Positions 37,058 through 46,018 are shown, numbered from the stretch's first letter. The stretch is DNA of 64,000 bases from Flavobacterium taihuense (GCF_019351435.1 NZ_JAHWYN010000007.1:186001-250000), one strand, 5' to 3'. The notes: generated by a model not told the origin, from the letters alone. A program made the numbers and translations.

Positions 37058-37250
37058 TATATCAATTTTAAGGTTTGATTTAATTTTATAATTGGTAAAG
37101 TTCGCATTCGTAAATTTATAATACAAATAAACCCGACTTGTTTTTGAGTACAAATCGGGTTTAAAATTAGTCCATTCTATTAAGTGGAATAGAATTAATA
37201 GAATGAAAAATTACTTCTCCCTCTTTTTTGGAGCGATTTGAGACGAGGTC

Positions 37251-39545
37251 TTATTGCAATTCAAAACCACTTTCCAAACCTGTGTCTGAGCTTCCTCCAA
37301 TCCTAATTTTGAAAGCTCCTGATTCTACCAAATAATTGCCTTCATTATCAAAGAAACCTAATTCCTTGTCAGTCAAAGTAAACGTTACGGTTTTGGTTTC
37401 GCCCTTTTTGAGAGTTACCAATTCAAAACCTTTTAATTCTTTTATGGGTCTTGCCAAACTCGCAGCAACGTCTTGGATGTACAATTGAGCGACCTCTTTA
37501 CCATCATAATTACCCGTATTAGTAATATCCACCGAAACTACAACTGGCTCCCCTTTTGCGAAAGCAGTTCTGTTTATTTGCAAATTTTTATAATCGAAAG
37601 TAGTGTAGCTCAACCCAAATCCGAAAGGGTACAAAGGTGTTTTCTCCACATCGGTATAATGCGACCAAAACACATTTTTATCACTGTTTACAGGTCTTCC
37701 AGTATTGTAATTGTTATAATAAATTGGTACTTGACCTACATTTCTAGGGAAAGACATTGGCAATTTTCCACTTGGATTGTAATCTCCATACAACACTTGA
37801 GCCACGGCATTTCCCGTTTGTGTTCCCAAATGCCAAGCCTCAATAATAGTTGGAATATGTTCTGCTGCCCAAGGCAAGGCTAATGGTCTCCCGTTGTTTA
37901 AAACCAAAACAATATTTGGGTTTACTTTGTATATTTCTTCCAACAATTCCTGTTGAACGCTTGGTAAATCCAGGTTCGTTCTACTGCGTCCCTCTCCCGA
38001 CTGGAAGCCGTGTTCTCCCATGACCATCACGACTACATCCGCATTTGCCGCTGCTTTTTTGGCCGCATCAAATCCGGTTTTGTCTGTGGTATTGAAAACC
38101 AATTCATCCACAAAAGCCGCTTTGCCTAAAATCAAGTCAGCTCCTTTTTCAAACGTCAATTGATTGTCTTTGTACTGTTGCATGCCTTCGAGAACCGAAA
38201 CTGCAGTATTGTCATCCGAAGCAATTCTCCAGCTTCCCAAAGGACTGTTTTTATCATTGGCCAAAGCTCCGATCAATGCAATTTTCTGTCCGGATTTTTT
38301 TAGCGGAAGCAATCCCTTTTCGTTTTTCAACAACACAATCGATTTTTTGGCCATATCCAAAACCGCATCGTTATTCGCTTTGTTGCCTATCGTTGCTTTT
38401 TCTCTTTTTTCATCACAATATTTGTACGGATCATCAAACAATCCCAATTCAAATTTCACTCGCAAAATTCTGCGAACTGCATCGTCAACCAAGGCTTCTT
38501 TTACTTTACCTTCTTTGACCAGTTTTACCAATTCTTCTACATACAAATGCGACTCCATATCCATATCCGAACCAGCGTTTACAGCTTTTGCAGTAGCATC
38601 AGCACCGTCTTTGGCAAATCCGTGAGCAATCATTTCCCGAACCGAAGCCCAATCTGAAACCACAAAACCGTCAAATTTCCATTTGCCTTTTAGAATATCT
38701 CTTTGCAAAAAACTATTTCCGGTTGCAGGAACTCCATTCAAAATATTAAACGAATTCATCATCGTACGAACACCCGCATCCGTCGCCGCTTTAAATGGTG
38801 GCAAAACCGTATTGTACAATTTAGAATTGCTTATATCCACTGTATTATAGTCCCTGCCCGATTCGGCAAAACCGTACGCCGCAAAATGTTTGGCACAAGC
38901 TGCTATCGTATTTACTTTTTGCAAATCAGCTCTTGTGTCACCTTGAAAACCAGTGATTCGGGCAATGGCAATTTTACTTCCCAAATATGGGTCTTCTCCC
39001 GCTCCTTCCATCACGCGTCCCCAACGCGCATCCTGAGAAATGTCGACATTAGGACCAAAAGTCCAATTGATTCCAGATGCCGAAGCTTCGTCTGCCGCCA
39101 CCTGAGCCGATTTCTTAATCGCTTCCATATCCCAACTTGCCGCTTCAGCCAGCGGAATCGGACTCAAAGTTTTGTATCCATGAATTACGTCAAAACCAAT
39201 AATTAAGGGAATTCCCAATCGGGTTTCCTCAACGGCAATTTTCTGAACTGCTTTTACTTCTTTCACTCCACGAACCGACAGCATCGAACCTACCCAACCG
39301 TCACGTAAATGTTTGTATTTCAGTTCGGCATTTCCTCCTTTTGGAGCCGGGCCGGTTACTTCCCAAAAACCGTTGTATTGGTTCATTTGCCCGACTTTCT
39401 CTTCCAGCGTCATTTGTTTCATCAACAAATCGATACGTTCTTCAATGGGTTTTGTTTTGTCTAAATGTGGTATTTTCTGTGCAATCATAGTTCCTGTGGT
39501 AATCAGGGTAAAAATCCCTGCAATAATTAATGTATTGTTCTTCAT
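37251..39545 (-). CDS. GH3 beta-glucosidase (BglX-like), secreted
   Basis: A 764-residue periplasmic enzyme with a signal peptide ending near residue 22 (MIAQ). Order: (beta/alpha)8 domain (about 30-385) with nucleophile D298 in VVSDWASV, the alpha/beta sandwich (about 400-610) whose GEHGFQSGEGRSR loop provides the acid/base, and a C-terminal fibronectin III-like domain (about 660-760). It removes terminal beta-linked glucose, here likely from glucomannan oligosaccharides. It follows the esterase genes on the minus strand after a 269-bp space that holds repeat R2b. Confidence 0.92.
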   Translation of the reverse strand: MKNNTLIIAGIFTLITTGTMIAQKIPHLDKTKPIEERIDLLMKQMTLEEKVGQMNQYNGFWEVTGPAPKGGNAELKYKHLRDGWVGSMLSVRGVKEVKAVQKIAVEETRLGIPLIIGFDVIHGYKTLSPIPLAEAASWDMEAIKKSAQVAADEASASGINWTFGPNVDISQDARWGRVMEGAGEDPYLGSKIAIARITGFQGDTRADLQKVNTIAACAKHFAAYGFAESGRDYNTVDISNSKLYNTVLPPFKAATDAGVRTMMNSFNILNGVPATGNSFLQRDILKGKWKFDGFVVSDWASVREMIAHGFAKDGADATAKAVNAGSDMDMESHLYVEELVKLVKEGKVKEALVDDAVRRILRVKFELGLFDDPYKYCDEKREKATIGNKANNDAVLDMAKKSIVLLKNEKGLLPLKKSGQKIALIGALANDKNSPLGSWRIASDDNTAVSVLEGMQQYKDNQLTFEKGADLILGKAAFVDELVFNTTDKTGFDAAKKAAANADVVVMVMGEHGFQSGEGRSRTNLDLPSVQQELLEEIYKVNPNIVLVLNNGRPLALPWAAEHIPTIIEAWHLGTQTGNAVAQVLYGDYNPSGKLPMSFPRNVGQVPIYYNNYNTGRPVNSDKNVFWSHYTDVEKTPLYPFGFGLSYTTFDYKNLQINRTAFAKGEPVVVSVDITNTGNYDGKEVAQLYIQDVAASLARPIKELKGFELVTLKKGETKTVTFTLTDKELGFFDNEGNYLVESGAFKIRIGGSSDTGLESGFELQ

Positions 39546-39554
39546 AATTCGTAA

Positions 39555-39662
39555 TTTATTTTTTGGGCGTATCCCTCCAGAAAAAGTCGGGTCGGGCTAT
39601 CCGTTACAATCTCCCGAGAAAAATCGGGAGGATTTTCACTGCTATCCCTTACGCGCACTTAC
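39555..39662 (+). repeat. Dispersed repeat R2, copy b
   Basis: Begins GGGCGTATCCC, contains CTCCCGA...TCGGGAG as an 7-bp hairpin, and ends GCTATCCCTTACGCGCA. It has the same ends as copy a (17757-17862, opposite strand). It sits between the GH3 gene and the sialate O-acetylesterase-like gene; the rest of this 269-bp space shows nothing definite. Confidence 0.65.
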
Positions 39663-39814
39663 AACATCTTTTCTCCTTATCTATCAAGTTTTCAGTCGCA
39701 GTCACACTTTTCAGAATTGACTGCAAACATTATAATTTACATTATAAACAATATAGACAAAAAATATCCCAATGATTATCGGTTGAAAACTGAGAATGAA
39801 AACTGAGACTTCCT

Positions 39815-41194
39815 CTATTTACTCATAAAAGACGAAGCAGGCAAATTTGCTTTATTGAAAAGAGTCGACTGATCCGTATTCTTCCAAGCGTAACGCACTT
39901 TCACAGGTATTTTTACTTTATCCGATTGTACTACGACAGTATTGTTCTTGATTACAGCAGTCGCTTTATAGAATACATTGTCAGTTCCTGCAACTTCAAA
40001 CAAATCGGCTTTCTTGTCTTTAAAATACAAACCTTCTGAATAATCAAAAATGACTGTTATTTTACTTTTTTCAACTTTAATTCCTTTATAAAGCGGGCCA
40101 TTCACCAATGCCGAATTGGTTTTATACGTATTCACCAAAGCCAAATTCGCCAAACGAGTCCCAACCGATTTTTTGTCTTTTGGATGAATCTCCTCAGGGG
40201 TAGAAATGTCGCTTGTCAATACCATTCCGGTATTCGGAACTTCCTGCAAAACTTTTCGCTGTGCATCGCGAATGATTGAACCTCCAAAATGATCTTCTCC
40301 ATATTTATAAGGCGCAATCTGAACATAGTAAAACGGAAAATCATATTTCCATACTTGTCTCCACGAAGTAATTAAAGCCGTCAGTGTTTTGTCATAAACC
40401 GCTGACCCCACGTTACTTTCGCCTTGGTACCACAACGCCCCAGCTATTTTAAATTGAGTCAGCGGATAAATCATAGCATTAAAAGCACGTCCTGGCTGAT
40501 TCGGACCATAGCTTTCTTCTTTCCTAGTTTTCGCCGATTCTAATAAAACTGAATCGTTTTGAATCACTTCTTCTGGCATCCAAATCTCCGCTGGTGTTCC
40601 GCCCCAATTGGACGAAATCAAACCGATAGGCACGTTTTTCAATTCTTCCTGCAAACGCTTTCCAAAAAAATAACCCACTGCACTGAAATATTTCATTGTT
40701 TCGGGTGTGCATGCTGTCCAAGTTCCTGCTATATTATTTTGGGGAGTTGTAGCCGTTAATTTCGGTACCAAAAACAAACGAATATTTGGGTTCGTAGCAT
40801 TTTTTACTTCCTCATCGCCATTCTCAATTCCCCAACTAGCGTTCATTTCCATATTGGATTGTCCGGAACAAATCCAAACTTCGCCAATCAAAATGTTTTT
40901 CAACACAATTTCGTTATATCCTTTTATCGTAATCGTGTAAGGTCCTCCCTCTTTTGGAGTGGGAATATTAATCTCCCATTTAGCCTGATTACTGGCTTTG
41001 ATTTTATAAGTTTCATTGTTCCAACTTGGCGTAATCACCACTTCCTCCTGCGGATTTGCCCAGCCCCAAATGGCAACTTCGGCATTTCGTTGCAAAACCA
41101 TACTATCCGAAAAGATATTCGGAAGCGTAATATTTGCGAAAGCGGTATTTGATACTATCAGTAAGAAAACAAATCTAAAGATGTTATTTTGCAT
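39815..41194 (-). CDS. Sialate O-acetylesterase-like (SASA) carbohydrate esterase
   Basis: A 459-residue secreted esterase; signal peptide about 1-20 (AFA). An N-terminal Ig-like domain (about 25-100) precedes the SGNH-like catalytic domain. The catalytic serine is S113 in CSGQSNMEM; GAEWYQGE-type and DIS landmarks follow (ALWYQGESN near residue 260). Members remove acetyl groups from sugars. In this locus, acetyl groups on mannose are the likely substrate, with the CE2-like esterase upstream, whose 3' end overlaps this gene by 11 nt. Sialic acid is unlikely, since no other sialic-acid genes are near. Confidence 0.88.
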   Translation of the reverse strand: MQNNIFRFVFLLIVSNTAFANITLPNIFSDSMVLQRNAEVAIWGWANPQEEVVITPSWNNETYKIKASNQAKWEINIPTPKEGGPYTITIKGYNEIVLKNILIGEVWICSGQSNMEMNASWGIENGDEEVKNATNPNIRLFLVPKLTATTPQNNIAGTWTACTPETMKYFSAVGYFFGKRLQEELKNVPIGLISSNWGGTPAEIWMPEEVIQNDSVLLESAKTRKEESYGPNQPGRAFNAMIYPLTQFKIAGALWYQGESNVGSAVYDKTLTALITSWRQVWKYDFPFYYVQIAPYKYGEDHFGGSIIRDAQRKVLQEVPNTGMVLTSDISTPEEIHPKDKKSVGTRLANLALVNTYKTNSALVNGPLYKGIKVEKSKITVIFDYSEGLYFKDKKADLFEVAGTDNVFYKATAVIKNNTVVVQSDKVKIPVKVRYAWKNTDQSTLFNKANLPASSFMSK

Positions 41195-42287
41195 CGAGTA
41201 ATTTTTTAAAGAAAGGAATTAATTGGTCAGCCATTACTTTATCATCTGCAATATCGGGATGATAGCCACAGCCTTTTGGACTCATTGGTTGAAATTCAAA
41301 CAAGGCAATGGGTTTATGAATGGTGTCGTTTTCAAAAGCCTGAATCACTTTTTTCAAGCATTTCACCAAAGTTACATTTCGCTCTCCCGAAACCATCGGA
41401 CTGTTCAACAAAACAATTCGGGTATTGGGTGCGTGTTTGTATACCGTTTTGATAAAATCAATATAATTCGAAACGTATTTCTCTTCATTAAACGGCAATC
41501 TTGCTTTTTTGCCATCACCGTCAGAAAGATCATTGGTTCCCAAACAAATGCTTACTAAATCGGGTTGAAAAGCAAAATCATACGGTTTCGTTTTATCTTT
41601 ATTCAGGTATAAATTTTCATAGACATCGGGAATAATAGCTTCGTCCAGATGTTCATCATTCCAATTGCGGTACATTCCGTATCCCGAAACGGAACTCAAT
41701 ACAAAATCAGCATTTAAATCTCTTGCAAGCACTGGCCCATAAGCCCAATACGCATTGTGCTGGTCAAACCAATCTCCCTTCCCACACGGAATTTCAGAAG
41801 CATCATTTCCAAAACCACACGTTATAGAATCACCGATGAGTTCAATTTTTTTCTTTTTTTGAGGAGCAGAACTTGCTATCAATTTCGCCGTCGTTCCTGC
41901 AAACAAAACACTGCCGGTAGTAGCTTCTGTGGCTTTATAAATCGAAAGATGATGTGCTTTTTTGCTTTTTGAAATTGTAATTGGGAAAGATTGTACAGTT
42001 CCTTTTTCGATTCGTATTCGTCCGATGTATTTTCCGTCGAGTTCTAGGGAAACATAGTTTTGATGTTCCCAAGAATCGATGCTTTGCAAGGAAATAGTAC
42101 AGGAATTTCCTTTAAAATCAAATGACACAGACGAAGCAGAACCAATAAGCATCACTTTATTATCTTGGATTTTTTCAACTCTCCCCTTATATTCAAAAAG
42201 CGATTGGGTTACGACCTTTTTTTGGGCAGTAGAAACGAACGAAATGGTAATGAATAAAAATAAAAGGTATTTTTTTAGGCAATTCAT
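41184..42287 (-). CDS. CE2-like SGNH acetyl esterase, secreted
   Basis: A 367-residue esterase if started at the ATG at 42287 (MNCLKKYLLF, a proper signal peptide ending STAQ). The ATG at 42323 adds 12 residues and lies inside the -7 element TATATTTG (42321-42328), so the later start is chosen. An N-terminal beta-sandwich (about 35-135) precedes the SGNH domain: serine S154 in ELIGDSITCG, GTNDLSDGDG, and histidine in GYHPDIADD. This two-domain layout is that of family 2 esterases, which deacetylate mannan and xylan. It is cotranscribed with the SASA-type esterase downstream. Confidence 0.87.
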   Translation of the reverse strand: MNCLKKYLLFLFITISFVSTAQKKVVTQSLFEYKGRVEKIQDNKVMLIGSASSVSFDFKGNSCTISLQSIDSWEHQNYVSLELDGKYIGRIRIEKGTVQSFPITISKSKKAHHLSIYKATEATTGSVLFAGTTAKLIASSAPQKKKKIELIGDSITCGFGNDASEIPCGKGDWFDQHNAYWAYGPVLARDLNADFVLSSVSGYGMYRNWNDEHLDEAIIPDVYENLYLNKDKTKPYDFAFQPDLVSICLGTNDLSDGDGKKARLPFNEEKYVSNYIDFIKTVYKHAPNTRIVLLNSPMVSGERNVTLVKCLKKVIQAFENDTIHKPIALFEFQPMSPKGCGYHPDIADDKVMADQLIPFFKKLLDAK

Positions 42288-42320
42288 AATCTTTTGGGAC
42301 TTTTGTAATAGTATAGACAA

Positions 42321-42328
42321 CAAATATA
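42321..42328 (-). promoter_or_regulatory. Candidate -7 element of the esterase operon
   Basis: On the minus strand TATATTTG matches TAnnTTTG, 34 bp upstream of the chosen ATG (42287). No TTG is seen at 17-23 nt upstream. Confidence 0.4.
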
Positions 42329-42407
42329 AATTGATTGTGAATTACTATTCGATACTATTTCTTCAAACTATAATCAAAAATTTTCAACAGTCTTGTTTGC
42401 AAACAAA

Positions 42408-42430
42408 AAAACCACCTGAAGAGGTGGTTT
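42408..42430 (-). terminator. Terminator upstream of the esterase operon
   Basis: AAACCACCT (42409-42417) and AGGTGGTTT (42422-42430) with a 4-nt loop; on the minus strand a T-run follows. It would end transcription entering from the gene remnant at 42532-42720 or the DUF1573 gene. The same stem is used at 45972-45998. Confidence 0.8.
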
Positions 42431-42531
42431 CATATACTTTCTTATTTAAATCGGGAACTCGATTATTGAAATGCCAACGATTGAAACCGCTGACGATAAT
42501 TATACCATTGGCAAATATAAAATAGACCAAT

Positions 42532-42720
42532 CTACTTGTTCTTTTTCTCCAATACTTCCTCAAAAAATAATTCCGTAGCGAAGGCTATGCAATGATTTTT
42601 ATCATTGTCTTGAAAAAAAACAACTTCGCATCTTTGGACTATTTTATATCCACTAATGGTATTAAATCTTGAATTACTGTTTTTTTGAATAATGGCAAAA
42701 AAGCAAAATATTCTCTTTTA
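42532..42720 (-). pseudogene. Possible 3' remnant of an unknown gene, cut by repeat R1b
   Basis: On the minus strand an open frame of about 60 codons runs to TAG at 42532. It has no ATG, GTG or TTG start and enters repeat R1b at its 5' end. The last 40 codons read like protein: YKIVQRCEVVFFQDN, then a charged end ELFFEEVLEKKNK. A terminator lies about 100 bp downstream. The simplest reading is a small gene whose front was replaced by the repeat. I do not recognise it; chance ORF is the alternative. Confidence 0.3.
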
Positions 42721-42800
42721 GCCCCGACAGAAGGGAAAATCCTTGTGAGCTGGGGTTCAGCTCATAAGATTGGAATGATGGCGGGAACTAATGCTTCCTG
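42684..42800 (+). repeat. Dispersed repeat R1, copy b
   Basis: Starts TTGAATAATGGCAAAAAAGC, then AGCCCCGA...GGGAAAATCC, a hairpin CTTGTGAGCTG/CAGCTCATAAG (42742-42752 with 42758-42768), then GATTGGAATGATGGCGGGAAC. Copy c at 61102-61222 matches it nearly base for base outside the hairpin, while the hairpin arms differ in sequence but still pair. Confidence 0.75.
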
Positions 42801-42841
42801 AAAATGCCTAATGGTTCTGCTCCAAAAATTAATCTTAAAAA

Positions 42842-43273
42842 TTAACTTTTCACTCCAGTAGCCGCTGCAACAACAGTTCCTTTTATAGTCAAAACTTTTA
42901 CAGTTGTTTCAGCATTTGTAGTTACCGATACTGTTTTTGTAAATCCACCTGGATTAGCCGCATTGTAGGTAGCTGTAACGGTTCCTGATTTTCCTGGAGC
43001 AATTGGCGTTTTGGTATAATCTGTTGCTGTACATCCGCAAGAACCTTGAACATTGGTAACGATTACAGCTGTTTTTCCAGTGTTTTTGAATTCAAAAACA
43101 ATTGGTTTTGGAGTGTTTTGAGGAATGGAACCCACATCTATGCTTTCACTTTTCCATACAATTGAAGAAGCTGCAATAGCTACTTTTGAAACTATTGCTT
43201 TTACAGGTTCGATGGCCGAAAATGACATTAATCCTAGAGTTAATGCCAACATTGAAATTTTAATCATTTTCAT
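42842..43273 (-). CDS. DUF1573 secreted protein
   Basis: A 143-residue small exported protein: signal peptide about 1-26, then one Ig-like DUF1573 domain (VPIG-type start at SIDVGSIPQNTPKP, FEFKNTGKTAVIV, and the conserved GSCGCT at about 92-97). DUF1573 proteins are common in Bacteroidota and have no settled function; the paired cysteines in GSCGCT are the family hallmark. It is divergent from the kinase gene at 43415, with a possible -7 element TACTTTTG at 43310-43317 on the minus strand. No link to mannan use is evident. Confidence 0.85.
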   Translation of the reverse strand: MKMIKISMLALTLGLMSFSAIEPVKAIVSKVAIAASSIVWKSESIDVGSIPQNTPKPIVFEFKNTGKTAVIVTNVQGSCGCTATDYTKTPIAPGKSGTVTATYNAANPGGFTKTVSVTTNAETTVKVLTIKGTVVAAATGVKS

Positions 43274-43414
43274 ATTATTTTGTTTTATGGGTTACATTTT
43301 TTAATAATCCAAAAGTAGAGTAGAAAATCAAACCCCTTTGTTAAGCGGTATTCAATCTTTGTTAACGAGTTGTTAATGCAGAAAAGTCAAGCAAATTTTG
43401 ATTAATATTACATA

Positions 43415-44674
43415 ATGAAACTGACCAAACTCAATAGCAGCATCCTAATCGGGTTAATCGCCATTATAGGAATCCTAGTAGCGCAATTGCTTTGGACGAA
43501 AGAAGCTTTTAGTATTGAAGAAAAAAAATTCAGTCAAAGAGCACATGTCGCCTTACTGGAAGTTGCCAAAAAATTGTATCAAGGAACCAATCAAGAACTT
43601 CCTGGGAAAAATCCAGTGCGGAAAATCTCCAATGATTATTATATTGTCAATATCGATAACGATTTTGAACCCGAAATTTTAGAGTTTTATCTCGTATCCG
43701 AGTTCAAGAAAATGAACATCACCACCGATTTTGAGTATGCCATGTACAATTGCCAAAGCGATGAAATGGTCTATGGCAACTACATTTCGCTATCCGAAAA
43801 GAAACAAACCAAACATTCTGTACATTTCCCCAAACACAAAAATTTGGTCTATTATTTTGCTATTCGGTTTCCAAATGAAACGAGTTATTTGTTCAGTTCC
43901 TTACGGTTTTGGTTTGTGCTTTCGATTGCTTTAATTGTCATTTTACTGGTTTATGTCTATTCCATTTTCACGCTTTTACAGCAAAAGAAATACTCCGACT
44001 TGCAACGTGATTTCATCAATAATATGACCCACGAATTCAAAACGCCTTTGTCCTCCATATTAATTGCTTCCAATTACCTCATCAAACAAAATCCAATTCT
44101 GCAAGATGAAAAACTGGAAAAATACACGCACATTATTATTGACCAAAGCAACAAGCTGAATCAGCATATCGAGAAAATTCTAAGCGTTGCAAAATCGGAT
44201 AATGCTCCGTTAATATTGAATAAAAAAACGCTGAATGTTTTGCCGATTTTAGAAGCTGTAATTGAAAACAGTACCCTAAAACATCCTGAAACCCAAATCG
44301 AAATTAAAACCGATTTAGCAACCGTAACCATTGAAGCGGACGAATTTCACTTTACCAATTTGGTGTACAACCTGCTCGATAATGCGATAAAATATAGCGA
44401 AAACAAACCCGAAATTTGTATCGCTATTGCAAAAGTTGGAAAGTATCTACAATTCGATTTTATCGATAACGGTATTGGAATTGATTCCAAAAACATTCCC
44501 TTTGTGTTTGATAAATTTTATAGAATTCCGAGTCAAAAAAGCAATGAAGTCAACGGTTTTGGATTGGGTTTGTACTATGCCAAGAAAGTATGCGACCTCC
44601 ACCACTGGAAAATAAACATAAAATGCAATCCCAAAAAAGGCTGTACCTTTTCACTTTTAATTCCTCAAAACTAA
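43415..44674 (+). CDS. Sensor histidine kinase
   Basis: A 419-residue membrane kinase of the RprX-like type. Membrane segments lie at about residues 10-28 and 164-187, with a 135-residue periplasmic sensor between that I cannot assign to a family. HisKA phospho-acceptor is H206 (NNMTHEFKTP). The ATPase domain shows NLLDNAIKYSE, DNGIGID and NGFGLGLYYAKK. Its stop codon is directly followed by the ATG of the response regulator, so the two form one operon and a cognate pair. The signal is unknown. Confidence 0.92.
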   Translation: MKLTKLNSSILIGLIAIIGILVAQLLWTKEAFSIEEKKFSQRAHVALLEVAKKLYQGTNQELPGKNPVRKISNDYYIVNIDNDFEPEILEFYLVSEFKKMNITTDFEYAMYNCQSDEMVYGNYISLSEKKQTKHSVHFPKHKNLVYYFAIRFPNETSYLFSSLRFWFVLSIALIVILLVYVYSIFTLLQQKKYSDLQRDFINNMTHEFKTPLSSILIASNYLIKQNPILQDEKLEKYTHIIIDQSNKLNQHIEKILSVAKSDNAPLILNKKTLNVLPILEAVIENSTLKHPETQIEIKTDLATVTIEADEFHFTNLVYNLLDNAIKYSENKPEICIAIAKVGKYLQFDFIDNGIGIDSKNIPFVFDKFYRIPSQKSNEVNGFGLGLYYAKKVCDLHHWKINIKCNPKKGCTFSLLIPQN

Positions 44675-45361
44675 ATGAGTACTGTTCGAATATTGTACAC
44701 CGAAGACGATGCCACCTTAGCATTCCTGACCAAAGACAATTTGGAGCAAAACCGCTATGAAGTGACGCATTGCGAAGACGGGAAATCGGGTTTTGAAGCC
44801 TTCAAAAAAGGAAGTTTTGACATTTGTATTCTAGATATAATGATGCCAAAAATGGATGGATTTGAACTGGCCACCAAAATCAGGAAACTCGATGTCGATG
44901 TTCCCATTATTTTCCTGTCGGCCAAAACCTTAAAAGAAGACCGCATCAAAGGGCTTCGATTGGGTGCCGATGATTATCTCGTTAAGCCTTTTAGCATAGA
45001 AGAATTACTCCTTAAAATTGAAATATTTCTAAGACGTTCCCGCAAAAACAATTCGGTTGAAAAATCAATCTACGAAATCGGGAAATACCAATTCGACACC
45101 AAAAATTTCATCCTTTTTAATGAAACCGAAAAAATACCGCTCACCCAGCGCGAAGCCGATCTATTAAAATTATTCCTCGACAATAAAAATGTGGTTTTAA
45201 AACGAGAACAAATCCTAACCTCTCTTTGGGGTGACGATGATTATTTCATGGGACGCAGTCTCGATGTTTTTATTTCCCGCTTGCGCAAAATTTTGGCAAA
45301 CGAAAAAGGAATAGCGATTGAGAATTTACACGGGATTGGGTTTCGGTTTAAAGCGGAGTAA
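44675..45361 (+). CDS. OmpR/PhoB-family response regulator
   Basis: A 228-residue DNA-binding response regulator. The receiver domain (about 4-118) has acidic residues D11/D12, phospho-acceptor D54 in CILDIMMPKMDG and K104 in DYLVKPFS. The C-terminal winged helix (about 130-226) has the usual LTQREADLLKLF and RSLDVFISRLRKIL segments. It is the partner of the kinase encoded with no gap upstream. Targets are unknown. Confidence 0.93.
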   Translation: MSTVRILYTEDDATLAFLTKDNLEQNRYEVTHCEDGKSGFEAFKKGSFDICILDIMMPKMDGFELATKIRKLDVDVPIIFLSAKTLKEDRIKGLRLGADDYLVKPFSIEELLLKIEIFLRRSRKNNSVEKSIYEIGKYQFDTKNFILFNETEKIPLTQREADLLKLFLDNKNVVLKREQILTSLWGDDDYFMGRSLDVFISRLRKILANEKGIAIENLHGIGFRFKAE

Positions 45362-45414
45362 AGCTAAAAAGAAGAATTACTATAATACTATTTCTCAATA
45401 TTGTCTACTCCCAT

Positions 45415-45451
45415 TTTTGTCATTCCGACAGAGGAGGAATCTCCACAATCT
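45415..45451 (+). repeat. Left inverted repeat of the GIY-YIG element (R3)
   Basis: TTTGTCATTCCGACAGAGGA followed by GGAATCTCCACAATC. It is inverted relative to 45861-45908: TTGTCATTCCGAC, GAGGAGGAATCTCCACAA match with one base different. It lies 95 bp upstream of the nuclease ATG. Confidence 0.75.
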
Positions 45452-45545
45452 ATTCCAAGCAGTATTTCCTTCCCTCAAGATTGGCATTCCCAACGATGGA
45501 ATTATGTTTGCGTTTTATTTATAAACAAAACACTACTTTAGTACT

Positions 45546-45860
45546 ATGCAATTTCAAGAAGGGTATCATACTTATTACATTTACATAATCACCAATAAAG
45601 CAAAAACTGTTTTATATACTGGTGTTACAAATCATTTAAAAATACGCTTAGAGCAACACAAAGACAATATCATATCTAAAACTAAAACATTTGCCTCTAG
45701 TTATAATGTTCACTTTTTGCTTTACTATGAAAAGTTTACTTGGATTCAAGAAGCCATTGCACGAGAAAAAGAAATAAAAGGCTGGAGAAGAGAAAAGAAA
45801 TTAGACCTCATCAAAACAATCAACCCTGACCTATGTTTTTTGAATTACTTATTTGAATAA
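45546..45860 (+). CDS. Small GIY-YIG nuclease-domain protein
   Basis: A 104-residue protein that is only the GIY-YIG domain: YYIYIITN then LYTGVT (about residues 10-27), a catalytic-type Arg in HLKIRLEQH, and the metal-binding Glu in EAIAREKEIKGWRREKK. It belongs to the short YhbQ/UvrC-like single-domain group common in Bacteroidota. It stands alone after the two-component pair and is flanked by 33-bp imperfect inverted repeats on both sides. That layout is like a small mobile unit or a nuclease that acts on these repeats. A DNA repair role is the default alternative. Confidence 0.88.
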   Translation: MQFQEGYHTYYIYIITNKAKTVLYTGVTNHLKIRLEQHKDNIISKTKTFASSYNVHFLLYYEKFTWIQEAIAREKEIKGWRREKKLDLIKTINPDLCFLNYLFE

Positions 45861-45908
45861 GATTGTGGAGCTACTTGTGGAGATTCCTCCTCCGTCGGAA
45901 TGACAAGT
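45861..45908 (-). repeat. Right inverted repeat of the GIY-YIG element (R3)
   Basis: Directly after the TAA of the nuclease gene. Reverse complement reads TTGTCATTCCGACGGAGGAG followed by GAATCTCCACAAG, then a second short GCTCCACAATC. It mirrors the left repeat at 45415-45451. Confidence 0.75.
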
Positions 45909-45970
45909 TTGTACGGAAACTGTGTGGCAAAAACTTTGACAAACAGTTTCTTCAAACCTATAAAAACCAA

Positions 45971-45999
45971 AAAACCACCTAAAATCATCAGGTGGTTTC
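45971..45999 (-). terminator. Terminator of the acyl-CoA carboxylase operon
   Basis: AAACCACCT (45972-45980) and AGGTGGTTT (45990-45998), 9-nt loop, T-rich tail on the minus strand. It lies 20 bp past the stop codon of the carboxyltransferase gene. Confidence 0.85.
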
Positions 46000-46018
46000 C
46001 CATTTCTTATAAAAAAAT

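Noticed and set aside
37058..37153. Upstream ATG of the aldo/keto reductase
   Set aside because: The 32 added residues look like translated AT-rich leader; family N termini match the ATG at 37057.
39313..39720. 135-codon plus-strand ORF
   Set aside because: Antisense to the start of the GH3 gene and through repeat R2b; no independent support.
42079..42525. 148-codon plus-strand ORF between the esterase and DUF1573 genes
   Set aside because: Mostly antisense to the CE2-like esterase and crosses the terminator at 42408-42430; no protein-like pattern.
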